Positions 30,283-38,765 of a stretch of DNA of 64,000 nt are shown here, piece after piece. The notes below the pieces were generated by a model. It was not told the DNA's origin, made no database searches, and saw only the letters and a program-made list of their open reading frames with translations. Origin of the DNA: Stagnimonas aquatica (GTDB lineage: Bacteria; Pseudomonadota; Gammaproteobacteria; Nevskiales; Nevskiaceae); the NCBI RefSeq assembly GCF_003730135.1, contig NZ_RJVO01000006.1, positions 62,001-126,000 on the forward strand, given 5' to 3'. Each line of letters starts with the position of its first letter. Position 1 is the first letter of the stretch. The translations under genes were made by a program, and so were the position numbers.

Positions 30283-31124
30283 GCGCGAGCACCGACGCAG
30301 TCGCGAGCAAAGGCCAGGATCTCCGCCGCCAGGCGCTCGGCATGCGCTTCAGTGGTGAGCAGGCTGCCGTGGCTGGCCTCGGCGATCAGCCGGTGCTGCC
30401 CGCGCGTCGAGCGCGCAGCCACTTCGGCGTGATGACGCAGGCTGGCGCTGGCTTGCGGGGGTTCGCCCGGTTTGAGCTTGCCGCGCCCGGCGCTGACCAC
30501 CAGCAGCGGCAGCGCTGGCGGCAGGGGCCGCTCGGCGAGCCGCTGCTGGATGACCGGAATGGCGCGCAGCTCGCGCAGAAAGCTGCCCAGATGCAGCGGC
30601 CGCGAGATTCCCGCCAGGGCCTGCGCGCGCGCCAGCTCCGGCAGCCCGGCGACCAGGCCGGCGCCGGGATGAAAACGCCGCAGCAGACCCAGACTGGCCA
30701 GACCCTGGCCCAGGCGCAGCAGGCCAGCCAGTAAGGGCAGCCAGCGCAGGCCGGGCGTGGTCAGCGCCGGGTCCATCGCGGTGGCATCGACCATCACCAG
30801 GCCGCAGACCTGCTCGGGATGGCTGGCGGCGTAGTGGCGAGCGTAGAGCGCGCCCAGGGAATGCCCGACCAGCAGGTAGGAGCCGGGTAGCGCGGCGGCG
30901 GCGAGGCGTGCAGCGAGGCGCGCGCTCACCGCCTCGGCATCCACCGCCAACGGCGCGCTGCCGTATTCGCCCAGGCCGGCGCGGTCGTAGCTGTAGACCA
31001 GGGTCTGGCGCGCCAGCGCCGCCTGCACCCAGGCCCACCAGGCGCGGCTGGCGCCGCCGCCGGCTTCCAGCACGATGGTCGGCAGCGCGCCGGGGCGGCC
31101 CATCAGGCGGTAGTCGCGACTCAT
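30279..31124 (-). CDS. Alpha/beta hydrolase
   Basis: A 281-residue cytoplasmic alpha/beta hydrolase, starting at the ATG ending at 31124 (M-S-R-D-Y-R-L-M-G). It has the oxyanion region V-L-E-A-G-G-G-A-S, Y-D-R-A-G-L-G, the nucleophile elbow G-H-S89-L-G-A-L, and a C-terminal catalytic His in E-A-S-H-G-S-L. A very long in-frame extension upstream is antisense to the amidohydrolase and TonB receptor genes and is rejected. It overlaps both neighbours by four bases. Substrate unknown. Confidence 0.85.
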   Translation of the reverse strand: MSRDYRLMGRPGALPTIVLEAGGGASRAWWAWVQAALARQTLVYSYDRAGLGEYGSAPLAVDAEAVSARLAARLAAAALPGSYLLVGHSLGALYARHYAASHPEQVCGLVMVDATAMDPALTTPGLRWLPLLAGLLRLGQGLASLGLLRRFHPGAGLVAGLPELARAQALAGISRPLHLGSFLRELRAIPVIQQRLAERPLPPALPLLVVSAGRGKLKPGEPPQASASLRHHAEVAARSTRGQHRLIAEASHGSLLTTEAHAERLAAEILAFARDCVGARA

Positions 31125-32377
31125 GCCTGCGGTCTCTTGTGGAATTGTCCGGCCTTCATGATCGCCGCCAGCGCCTCGCCCTCGCCGGCCAGCAGGCCGA
31201 GGTCGGCGAGCGGATCGCCTTCGACCAGCAGCAGATCGGCCGCAGCACCCACCACCAGGCGGCCGAGCCGGCCCTCCTGCTGGAGCAGGGCGGCATTGAC
31301 CGCGCAGGCCGAGCGCAGGATCTCCAATGCCGGCTGCACCTGCCGGCGCAGCAGAAATTCCTGACCACGACGCCGGTACAGCGGCCCGAGCAGATCGGTG
31401 CCAAAACCAATCCGCGCGCCGGCCGCCTGCAAGCGCTCCAGGCTGCTGAGCGCGCCCTGCGCCACCCGCTCCAGCTTGGCCAGGCTGGCCGGCGGCAGGC
31501 CAAGGGCGCCGCCGTTGCTGCGCAGCGCCTCGACGATGGCGAGCGTCGGCACCGCGTAGGCGCCGCGCGCCGCCAGCAGGGCGGCGGTGTCGGCTTCGAT
31601 CAGGCTGGCGTGCTCGATGGAGCGCACGCCCCAGTCCAGGCAGTGGCGCACCGCCGCGTCGGCATGGCAGTGGGCGGCGACATAGGCGCCGGCGCGCCCG
31701 GCCTCGCGCACCGCCATGCGAACCTCCTCCTCGCTGCACTGGCAGCGCTCGATGGGATCGCTGGGCGAGGTGACGCCGCCGGAGGCCATCAGCTTGATGT
31801 GGCTGGCGCCGCGGCGCAGCTCCTCGCGCACCGCCAGCCGCACCGCCTCCGGGCCATCGGCGATGGCCATGCCGAAGCTCAGTGGCGCCGCGCAGCCGCA
31901 GGCGGCGCCGTGGGCGTCGAGATCGGGGCTGCGGAAATCGCCGTGGCCGCCGGTCTGCGACAGCACCCGGCCGCCGTAGTAGAGGCGCGGCCCCGGCAGC
32001 AGGCCCTCGGCGAGCGCCAGCGCCAAGCCACGGTCGCCGCCGCCGACATCGCGCACGGTGGTGAAGCCGCAGTCCAGCGCATGGCGCAGGAAGCGGGCGG
32101 CGTAGTGGGCGCTGTAGCTGCTGCCGCGCTGGGCGTCGCGCGCCAGATCGAAACTGGAGGCGTAGACGTGGACATGGGCGTCGATCAGCCCGGGCATCAG
32201 CGTGCGGCCCCGGCAGTCGATGCGTTCGGCGCCCTCGACCCGCAGCTCGCCCTCGACGATGGCGCGGATCTGCCCGCCCTCGACCTGCAGCGAGACGTTC
32301 TCTCGGCACTCGGCATTCCAGCCGTCGAACAGCCTGGCGTTGTGAAACAGCACTGCGGCCACGCGCACCTCCTGCAT
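31121..32377 (-). CDS. Metal-dependent amidohydrolase family protein
   Basis: A 418-residue cytoplasmic amidohydrolase. The metal ligands are visible: H68-x-H70 in L-I-D-A-H-V-H-V, the bridging Lys in H-I-K-L-M-A-S-G-G-V, H in A-A-H-C-H-A, H in S-I-E-H-A-S-L and the catalytic Asp in G-F-G-T-D-L-L-G. It resembles the imidazolonepropionase-like/Xaa-Pro dipeptidase (Sgx9260-type) branch, whose members cleave dipeptides or N-acyl amino acids. First gene of the three-hydrolase operon; divergent from the TonB receptor across a 163-base gap with an inverted repeat. Confidence 0.88.
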   Translation of the reverse strand: MQEVRVAAVLFHNARLFDGWNAECRENVSLQVEGGQIRAIVEGELRVEGAERIDCRGRTLMPGLIDAHVHVYASSFDLARDAQRGSSYSAHYAARFLRHALDCGFTTVRDVGGGDRGLALALAEGLLPGPRLYYGGRVLSQTGGHGDFRSPDLDAHGAACGCAAPLSFGMAIADGPEAVRLAVREELRRGASHIKLMASGGVTSPSDPIERCQCSEEEVRMAVREAGRAGAYVAAHCHADAAVRHCLDWGVRSIEHASLIEADTAALLAARGAYAVPTLAIVEALRSNGGALGLPPASLAKLERVAQGALSSLERLQAAGARIGFGTDLLGPLYRRRGQEFLLRRQVQPALEILRSACAVNAALLQQEGRLGRLVVGAAADLLLVEGDPLADLGLLAGEGEALAAIMKAGQFHKRPQA

Positions 32378-32422
32378 CCAAGGACGACCACCTGCCGCTT
32401 ACGACGCAACCGGGGCGGTTTT

Positions 32423-32442
32423 CCCGACACGCCCCTGTCGGG
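32423..32442. promoter_or_regulatory. Inverted repeat CCCGACA-N6-TGTCGGG
   Basis: Perfect seven-base arms in the divergent promoter region between the amidohydrolase operon and the TonB receptor gene. The same arms with a three-base spacer occur at 37978-37994 in the deaminase/sigma-factor divergent region, hinting at a shared operator. Confidence 0.45.
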
Positions 32443-32540
32443 TCGGCGCTCGCCGCCGCGTAGGAGCTTGCAGACCGCGCCGCGAACCCGCTCCCCAGCA
32501 GCGGCGCGCTGGACGAGCTAGGACCACTCGGAGTACAGGC

Positions 32541-35255
32541 ATGGCAATGCGCAGGCACACTGTTTTCCCCCGCCCGGTCGCGGCGGCACTGGCGGCGCTG
32601 AGCGGCTGCTGGCTGCCGGCCGCCCTCGCACAGGAACCGGCGGCCCCGGCCGCCGCCGAGGTGACCGCCGCCACACCGGCCGCGCCGATCACGCCGCCGC
32701 CTGGCGACAGCCCGGCGGCCAGCGCCGAGGCGCCCACCGAGCTGGCCGCCGCCACTGCCGCGCCGGAGGCAGCGGCCAGCGGCTCGGTGTATCTGTTCGC
32801 CATCGCCGCCGGGCCGCTGAGCGCGGCGCTGGACCAGGTGCGCCAGCAGACCGGCACCGCCATCGTCTATTCGCCGGAACAGTTGCTGGGTCTGAGCAGC
32901 ATCGGCCTGCAGGGCCGCTACAGCGTCGAGCAGGCGCTGGAAATCCTGCTGCTCGACACCGGGCTGACGGTGAGCAGCGATGGTCGCGGCACCCTGGTGG
33001 TGAAACCGCGCCCCAGCCAGCAGGCGCTGAAGAAGGATTCGATGGACCTGGGCAGCGTCGAGACCGTGGTGGTGACCGCCGCCAAGCGCCGCGAGAACGC
33101 CAAGGACGTGGCGGCGGCGCTCACCGCGATGTCCGGCAAGGCGCTGGAGAAACTGGGCGCCAAGAGCATCAACGACTACGTCGCCTACGTGCCAGGCATG
33201 AACTTCGCCAGCGGCCAGTCCGGCCTGGGCCTGATCACCCTGCGCGGCATCACCACCGGCATGTCGCAGTCCAGCGCCACGGTCGGCACCTACGTGGACG
33301 AAACCCCGTTCACTCCGTTCAGCCGCACCGCCAGCGGCACCACGGTGATCCCCGATGTCGATACCTTCGACGTGCAGCGGGTCGAGGTGCTGCGCGGCCC
33401 ACAGGGCACGCTCTACGGCGCCGGCTCCATGGGCGGCCTGCTCAAGTACGTGACCCAGCCGCCCAACAGCAGCCGGGTGCAGGGCCGGCTGGAGCTGGAG
33501 CCCGGCTACACCGAGCACGGCGACGGCTACAACGGCAGCCTCAAGGCGATGCTCAACACGCCGATCTCGGAGTCGCTGGCCTTTCGCGCCAGCGTCTTCG
33601 CCAAGCGCTACGCCGGCTACGTCGATGATGTCGGCACCGACACCCGGGGCGTCAACACCAATACCGTCAAGGGCGGCCGCTTCTCGCTGCTGTACAGCCC
33701 GGTGGACGAGTTCTCGCTGCGCTGGTCCTCGCTGTTCCAGAGCAATTACGCCGGCGGCCTGCCGCAGGTCGATCTCGACCCCACGACGCTGGAGCCGCTG
33801 TACGGCGATCTGACCCAGTCCCGCCATCTGCCGGAAACCAGCAAGCTCGCCTTCCAGGTGCACAACCTTCAGGCCGACTGGGACTGGGGTTGGGCCAAGT
33901 TCGTGTCCTCCACCAGCTACGCGCAGACCAAGGTGCAGGCCTATGTGGACTACACCGACTATCCAGACTACGGCACCCTGATCGCGGCGGTGAGCGCGCT
34001 CTACCTGCACCCGGTGCTGCCGCAAGACGTGCTGGTAGCCGCCACCGCCGACATCGACTTCAGCAAGCTCACCCAGGAGTTCCGCCTCTCCTCGCCCAGC
34101 AACCGCGAGTTCGAGTGGATCGTCGGCGGCTTCTACACCCATGAAAAGACCGACACCTTTCAGGAAATTCTCGGCATCGACCGCGACCCCGAGGCGCTGC
34201 TGACCCTGGCACCGGAAGCGCAGCACGCGCTCTACCTGGGCGTGCCGTCCGACTACAAGGAATACGCCGGCTTCGCCAGCATCGACTACTACTTCACCGA
34301 GCGCCTCGACCTGAGCCTGGGCGCGCGCCTGAGTCGCAACAGCCAGCTCTCGACGCTGAACTCCTCCGGCCCGCTGTGGGACATCCTCTCGCCGCTGGCC
34401 TCGGTCGCCGCCGGCGATCTGGCCGGCCTGCTCGCCAGCCTCGGCAATCTCGGCGGCACCAGCAGTGTCGAATCGGCTTCCTCCGACCGCCCCATCACCT
34501 ACCGCGTCGCCCCGCGCTGGCGCGCGACCGACAACATCACCTTCTACGGCGCCGCCGCCAGCGGCTACCGGCCGGGCGGCCCCAACATCCGCACCAGCAC
34601 CGAGGCGCCCACCTCCTTCGGCCCCGACACCCTGTGGAGCTACGAGGCCGGCTTCAAGTCGCAGTTCAGGCGCTTCGCCTTCGACCTCACCGGCTTCCAG
34701 ATCAACTGGGAAGACATCCAGCTCAGCTCCACCTCCGGCGGTTTCACCTACCTCGCCAACGGCGGCAAGGCGTCCAGCAAGGGCGCGGAAATGAATCTGG
34801 CCTGGCGGCCGTTCAAGTCGTTCTCGTTCGGACTCAACGGCGCCTACATCCTGGCGCGGCTCGACGAGGACGCGCCCGATGTCGGCGGCCTGGCCGGCGA
34901 TGTCCTGCCGACGGTGGCCAAGTGGAGCGGCACTCTGGTGCTCGACTACGCAACGCCGCTGTGGGGCGAGTGGACGGGCAGCGTCGGCGGCAGCGTCCGC
35001 TATCTGGGCAAGCGCAACAGCAGCTACACCGCCAGCGAGAAGAAGCCCAACATCGTCATGGACGACTATCAGAGCTACAACCTGCGCGCCGGCCTGATCT
35101 CCAAGCGCCTGAGCCTGGATCTGTTCGTCAACAACCTCAGCGACGAGCGCGCCGCCAGCAGCATCGACACCGCCCTGTTGCCGGACGGGGGCCCGGCCCG
35201 CGCCAGCCTGATCCTGCCGCGCACCATCGGCCTGCGCATCAGCACCTCGTTCTGA
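32541..35255 (+). CDS. TonB-dependent receptor with N-terminal signalling (STN) domain
   Basis: A 904-residue outer-membrane transducer. Signal peptide 1-31 (cut after A-L-A-Q or nearby), an Ala/Pro-rich linker (about 32-82), an STN/secretin-like signalling domain (about 85-155, L-F-A-I-A-A-G-P-L-S-A-A-L to G-T-L-V-V-K-P), a TonB-box-like E-T-V-V-V-T-A, a plug domain, and a 22-strand barrel ending in Phe (R-I-S-T-S-F). Known transducers of this type (FecA, FpvA) signal through a FecR protein to an ECF sigma factor; both are encoded 3-4 kb downstream. The hydrolase-rich context suggests a peptide-like ligand rather than a siderophore. Confidence 0.93.
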   Translation: MAMRRHTVFPRPVAAALAALSGCWLPAALAQEPAAPAAAEVTAATPAAPITPPPGDSPAASAEAPTELAAATAAPEAAASGSVYLFAIAAGPLSAALDQVRQQTGTAIVYSPEQLLGLSSIGLQGRYSVEQALEILLLDTGLTVSSDGRGTLVVKPRPSQQALKKDSMDLGSVETVVVTAAKRRENAKDVAAALTAMSGKALEKLGAKSINDYVAYVPGMNFASGQSGLGLITLRGITTGMSQSSATVGTYVDETPFTPFSRTASGTTVIPDVDTFDVQRVEVLRGPQGTLYGAGSMGGLLKYVTQPPNSSRVQGRLELEPGYTEHGDGYNGSLKAMLNTPISESLAFRASVFAKRYAGYVDDVGTDTRGVNTNTVKGGRFSLLYSPVDEFSLRWSSLFQSNYAGGLPQVDLDPTTLEPLYGDLTQSRHLPETSKLAFQVHNLQADWDWGWAKFVSSTSYAQTKVQAYVDYTDYPDYGTLIAAVSALYLHPVLPQDVLVAATADIDFSKLTQEFRLSSPSNREFEWIVGGFYTHEKTDTFQEILGIDRDPEALLTLAPEAQHALYLGVPSDYKEYAGFASIDYYFTERLDLSLGARLSRNSQLSTLNSSGPLWDILSPLASVAAGDLAGLLASLGNLGGTSSVESASSDRPITYRVAPRWRATDNITFYGAAASGYRPGGPNIRTSTEAPTSFGPDTLWSYEAGFKSQFRRFAFDLTGFQINWEDIQLSSTSGGFTYLANGGKASSKGAEMNLAWRPFKSFSFGLNGAYILARLDEDAPDVGGLAGDVLPTVAKWSGTLVLDYATPLWGEWTGSVGGSVRYLGKRNSSYTASEKKPNIVMDDYQSYNLRAGLISKRLSLDLFVNNLSDERAASSIDTALLPDGGPARASLILPRTIGLRISTSF

Positions 35256-35257
35256 CC

Positions 35258-36613
35258 ATGACCGCGACCACCGCCGCCGGAACCGAGACGGCGGCGCCGG
35301 CGCTCGGCCCCTGGCGCAAGCTCGGCTATGCCGCCGGTGCCGCCGGCATCGGTGTCGCCGGCGTGCCGTCCAGCCTGCTGCTGCTGTTCTACCTCACCGA
35401 GATCGTGCGGGTGCCGCCCGCCACCGCCGGCCTATTAATCGGCCTCACCAAGATCTGGGACGTGCTGGTGGACCCGGCCCTGGGCGGCGCGGTGGAGCGC
35501 TACAGCCGCCGGCGTGGCGCACGCGCGCCGCTGGCCTTCGTATCGGCGCTGGCCTATGTGCTGGCCCTGCTGGGTCTGTTCGCGCTGCCGGCGCAGGCCG
35601 GCCCGCTGGGCAGCCTGCTGCTGGTAGTGACGCTGCTGATCGTCTCCTCGGTGGCGCACACCGCCTTTCTGGTACTGAAGCTGGCGCTGGCCGACGACAT
35701 GACCCGTGGCGCCGCGCAGCGCATGGGCCTGTTCGCCTACTCCGGCGTGCTCACCGCCCTGCTGACCCTGGCCGCCACCGCGATGGTGCCCTTCCTGATC
35801 CGCTGGGGCGGCGACGGCGCGCGCGGCTACGCGCTGATGGCGTGCGGCATCGCCGTGTTCGGCGCGCTGAGCTTCCTCGCCTTCCTGCTCTCCACCCGCC
35901 ACTACCCGGTGCGCCAGGACAGCGGCAAGGCCGCCGAGCCGGCGCTCTGGCAGTCGATCCGCCTGAGCTTCGGCAACCGGCCCTACTACTACCTCTTGGG
36001 CTTTCTGCTCTGCTTCGGCACCTCCGCCGGCCTGCTCAGCGCCTTCCTGCCCTACATCAACCAGTACCTGCTGCGCGCCGGGCCGGGCAGCCTGTCGGTG
36101 CTGGGCTCGATCACCCTGCTGTGCATGCTGTTGTCCATGCCCTTGATCGCGCTGCTGGTACGCCGCTACGGCAACCTCGGCACGGTGCGCTACGCCAACA
36201 CGGTGTTCCTCTTGTCCTTCCCGCTGCTGTGGCTGGCCTCCTACGGGCCGACCTGGGCGACCTGGTCGGCGGTCGCGGTGTTCGGTCTCGGCGCCGGCGG
36301 CATGGCGATCCTCTTGCAGTCCACCATCATCGACATCGCCAAACTGCGCCTGGCCGGCGGCGTGGTGGTGTCGATGGGCGTCTACCTGGGCATCTTCATG
36401 GCCGCGCAGAAGCTGGGACAGTCGGCCGGCAGCGTGGTCGCCGGCCTGCTGCTGGACTGGAGCGGTTTCGTGCCCGGCCAGGCCGAGCAGAACGCCAGGG
36501 CGCTGGAGGTGCTGCGCCTGGGCTACACCCTGGCGCCGATGGGGCTCACCGCGCTGGGCACGCTTTGCGTGTGGCGCATCCGCTTGTCCGAGGGCGGCGC
36601 GGAAGAGGACTAG
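35258..36613 (+). CDS. MFS / GPH-type cation symporter
   Basis: A 451-residue, about 12-TM inner-membrane transporter beginning M-T-A-T-T-A-A-G two bases after the receptor stop, so probably co-transcribed with it. The G-L-T-K-I-W-D-V-L-V-D-P motif near residue 60 and the overall layout resemble the glycoside-pentoside-hexuronide:cation (MelB-like) symporters and related MFS proteins. It would carry the compound admitted by the TonB receptor across the inner membrane; the substrate is unknown. It shares the CTAG stop with the convergent deaminase-like gene. Confidence 0.85.
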   Translation: MTATTAAGTETAAPALGPWRKLGYAAGAAGIGVAGVPSSLLLLFYLTEIVRVPPATAGLLIGLTKIWDVLVDPALGGAVERYSRRRGARAPLAFVSALAYVLALLGLFALPAQAGPLGSLLLVVTLLIVSSVAHTAFLVLKLALADDMTRGAAQRMGLFAYSGVLTALLTLAATAMVPFLIRWGGDGARGYALMACGIAVFGALSFLAFLLSTRHYPVRQDSGKAAEPALWQSIRLSFGNRPYYYLLGFLLCFGTSAGLLSAFLPYINQYLLRAGPGSLSVLGSITLLCMLLSMPLIALLVRRYGNLGTVRYANTVFLLSFPLLWLASYGPTWATWSAVAVFGLGAGGMAILLQSTIIDIAKLRLAGGVVVSMGVYLGIFMAAQKLGQSAGSVVAGLLLDWSGFVPGQAEQNARALEVLRLGYTLAPMGLTALGTLCVWRIRLSEGGAEED

Positions 36614-37914
36614 AAGAAAGTGCGGATGCCTTCCAGCACCCGGTAGTCGTCGTCGATCAGCGCCAGCAGCGGCCACTTGTCGAAGGTCGTGCAGGGGTGC
36701 GAGACGCCGACCGCGATCAGATCACCGACTTCGTAGGCCGCGTCCTCCGGCACGGCGATGCAGGCATGCTGGTCGTAGAGACGCAGCAGGCGGCCGCTGG
36801 CGACCGGCACCGGCCGCGCATGCAGGCCGGGGCGATACCAGGCTTCGAGTACCGGCAGATCCAGATCATGGGACACATCGCGCTTGCCGAAACCGGCCAC
36901 CATCAGGCCCGGCTCCGGCAAGGACTGCACCGCCGCCCAGACCTGCAAGGCCGGCACCGGCGCCGGCAGTTCGGTGAGCGCCGGCTGCAGGCCGCGGCCA
37001 CGGATGTCCTGCAGCGCCCGGGCATAGAAGCCGCTGTCGTGGCTCAAGTAGCAGCCGCTGCGCAGGATGAGCTGCACCGCAGGGTCGATGAGCCCGGCGT
37101 AGTCCCTGGCGACCAGATCGAAGTAGGCCGAGCCACCGGCGCTGAGCAGCACCGTGCCGGGCGCGAACAGTTGTTCGGCACCACAGGCCTGCAACAGCGC
37201 GCGGCTGTCCGACAGCAGCTCGGCGATGCGTGGCGGCTGCTGCTCGGGCGGGCCGCCGAAGATGCCCTCGTAGCATTCGATTCCACGCAGGGCCAGGGCC
37301 GGCGCCAGGGCCTGAAGGCGGCGCGCCAGCGCCAGCCCTTGCTCGACGCCGCGCACGCCGGCGCGACCCTGCGGCGCGCCCACCTCGATCAGCACTTGCA
37401 GCGGCCGCGCCAGGCCCGAGGCGCGCACCGCCGCCGCCAGACGCTGGGCGCCCACCTCGGAATCGACCAGGCAGTAGAAATCGAAGTCGGGATCGCGTGC
37501 CAGCTCCGCGAGCACGTAGGCGATACCGGCGGGCTCGACCAACTGGTTGGCCAGCAGGATGCGCGGCACGCCGAAATGCCGATAGGTCCGGACGTGACCG
37601 GCGGTGGCGGCGGTCAGCCCCCAGGCGCCGTCGTCGAGCTGCCGCTGGAACAACTGCGGCGCCATCGTGGTCTTGCCGTGCGGGCACAAGCGCGCGCCGG
37701 TGGCGGCGACATAGGCGCGCATCCAGGCGCTGTTGCGGCGCAGCGCCGATTCGCGCAGGGTCGCCAGCGGCAAGGGCAGCTGCCCGTCCAGCAGGTTCCA
37801 GCCGCGACTGGCGATGTCGCCCAGCTTGAGTTCCTGATCGTCGGCCGAAAAACCCTTGGTCCAGGCCGCCAGCGGCAGTTGTTCGATCAGCTCCAGGCGC
37901 AGTCGGGTGGTCAT
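36610..37914 (-). CDS. Fold-III PLP enzyme, D-serine deaminase / amino acid deaminase-like
   Basis: A 434-residue cytoplasmic protein of the alanine-racemase-N fold-III group that includes D-threonine aldolase and eukaryotic-type D-serine dehydratase. The PLP-binding lysine is K81 in C-P-H-G-K-T-T-M-A-P. The C-terminal metal site of D-serine dehydratases appears as H-P-C-T-T-F-D-K-W. This combination strongly suggests Zn-dependent elimination of a D-hydroxyamino acid. In this locus it could process D-amino acids released from imported peptides. Confidence 0.85.
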   Translation of the reverse strand: MTTRLRLELIEQLPLAAWTKGFSADDQELKLGDIASRGWNLLDGQLPLPLATLRESALRRNSAWMRAYVAATGARLCPHGKTTMAPQLFQRQLDDGAWGLTAATAGHVRTYRHFGVPRILLANQLVEPAGIAYVLAELARDPDFDFYCLVDSEVGAQRLAAAVRASGLARPLQVLIEVGAPQGRAGVRGVEQGLALARRLQALAPALALRGIECYEGIFGGPPEQQPPRIAELLSDSRALLQACGAEQLFAPGTVLLSAGGSAYFDLVARDYAGLIDPAVQLILRSGCYLSHDSGFYARALQDIRGRGLQPALTELPAPVPALQVWAAVQSLPEPGLMVAGFGKRDVSHDLDLPVLEAWYRPGLHARPVPVASGRLLRLYDQHACIAVPEDAAYEVGDLIAVGVSHPCTTFDKWPLLALIDDDYRVLEGIRTFF

Positions 37915-37977
37915 CGCGATACCGGTCGTGAATTGGGGCAGCAGTCCCGCCCCGTGCTACGCAGATTCGGCGTCTGG

Positions 37978-37994
37978 CCCGACAGCCTGTCGGG
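37978..37994. promoter_or_regulatory. 17-bp palindrome CCCGACAG-C-CTGTCGGG
   Basis: Perfect eight-base arms around a single central base, in the 232-base divergent region between the deaminase-like gene and the sigma-factor gene. The arms are shared with the inverted repeat at 32423-32442. It could be an operator or a cruciform-type terminator. Confidence 0.45.
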
Positions 37995-38146
37995 AAGTCG
38001 GGCCGAGCCGCGTAGTCTGGGATAGCCATGAATATCACTCCACCCTTCAAGCGCAGAGACCGGCGCAATCGCCTAGCCTGCGAGCCCCGAAGGCGCGCGC
38101 CCGCGGCACGGTCCTTGCGCCTTTCTGCCACCCCTACTAGCTGACG

Positions 38147-38761
38147 ATGCTGGCCCATGCCCCTCTCCGCCGCGAGCCGCTGCCGATGCGACCCCGCCTG
38201 AGCGTGGTGTCGACGGAGACGGCTGCGCAGCTGCACGCGGCGCCGCGCAAAACCATCGTCGAGACCTGGTTTGCCCGCCACGCGCAGGAGCTGGGGCGCT
38301 TTCTGCGTCGCTACATCCGCGACGAACGCGACATCGAGGACTGCGTGCAGGAGACCTTCCTGCAGGTCTGGCGCCAGGAGCAGCGCGGCGGCCTCAATGG
38401 CGACACCCAGGGCTATCTGTTCAACGCCGCGATCAACGTCGCCCGCGACCGCCACCGCCGCGACAGCGCCCGTGGCGGCAGCCAGCAGCACGATTCCATG
38501 CAGGAGGAGCTGGCCGACGAGCGCGTCGCCGACGCCGAGAGCAGCGCGCACTGGAACGAGGGCCTGCGCCGCCTGGAGCAGGCGCTGACCGGCCTCAGGC
38601 CCTCGACCCGCAATGTCTTCCTGCTCTACCACCTGGAGAACCTCAGCTACCCCGACATCGCCCGCCGGCTCGGCATCACCACCCGCACCGTGGAACGCGA
38701 GATGGCGCGCGCCCTGGCGCATTGCGCCGGCCCGGTGCGGCCCTGGCTGGCGGAGGACTAG
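38147..38761 (+). CDS. FecI-type ECF RNA polymerase sigma factor
   Basis: A 204-residue ECF sigma factor; an ATG 13 codons downstream (38186) is an alternative start. Region 2 runs about 40-105 (F-L-R-R-Y-I-R-D-E-R-D-I-E-D-C-V-Q-E-T-F-L-Q-V-W region) and region 4 about 140-195 (L-S-Y-P-D-I-A-R-R-L-G-I-T-T-R-T-V-E). The F-L-L-Y-H-L-E-N-L stretch is typical of iron-starvation (FecI) sigma factors. It is directly upstream of fecR and presumably drives the STN-containing TonB receptor. Confidence 0.92.
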   Translation: MLAHAPLRREPLPMRPRLSVVSTETAAQLHAAPRKTIVETWFARHAQELGRFLRRYIRDERDIEDCVQETFLQVWRQEQRGGLNGDTQGYLFNAAINVARDRHRRDSARGGSQQHDSMQEELADERVADAESSAHWNEGLRRLEQALTGLRPSTRNVFLLYHLENLSYPDIARRLGITTRTVEREMARALAHCAGPVRPWLAED

Positions 38762-38765
38762 CGCC

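Noticed and set aside
30279-34226. A 1,315-codon minus-strand open frame
   Set aside because: Only the part up to 31124 is an alpha/beta hydrolase; the remainder is antisense to the amidohydrolase frame and the TonB receptor, a result of high GC.
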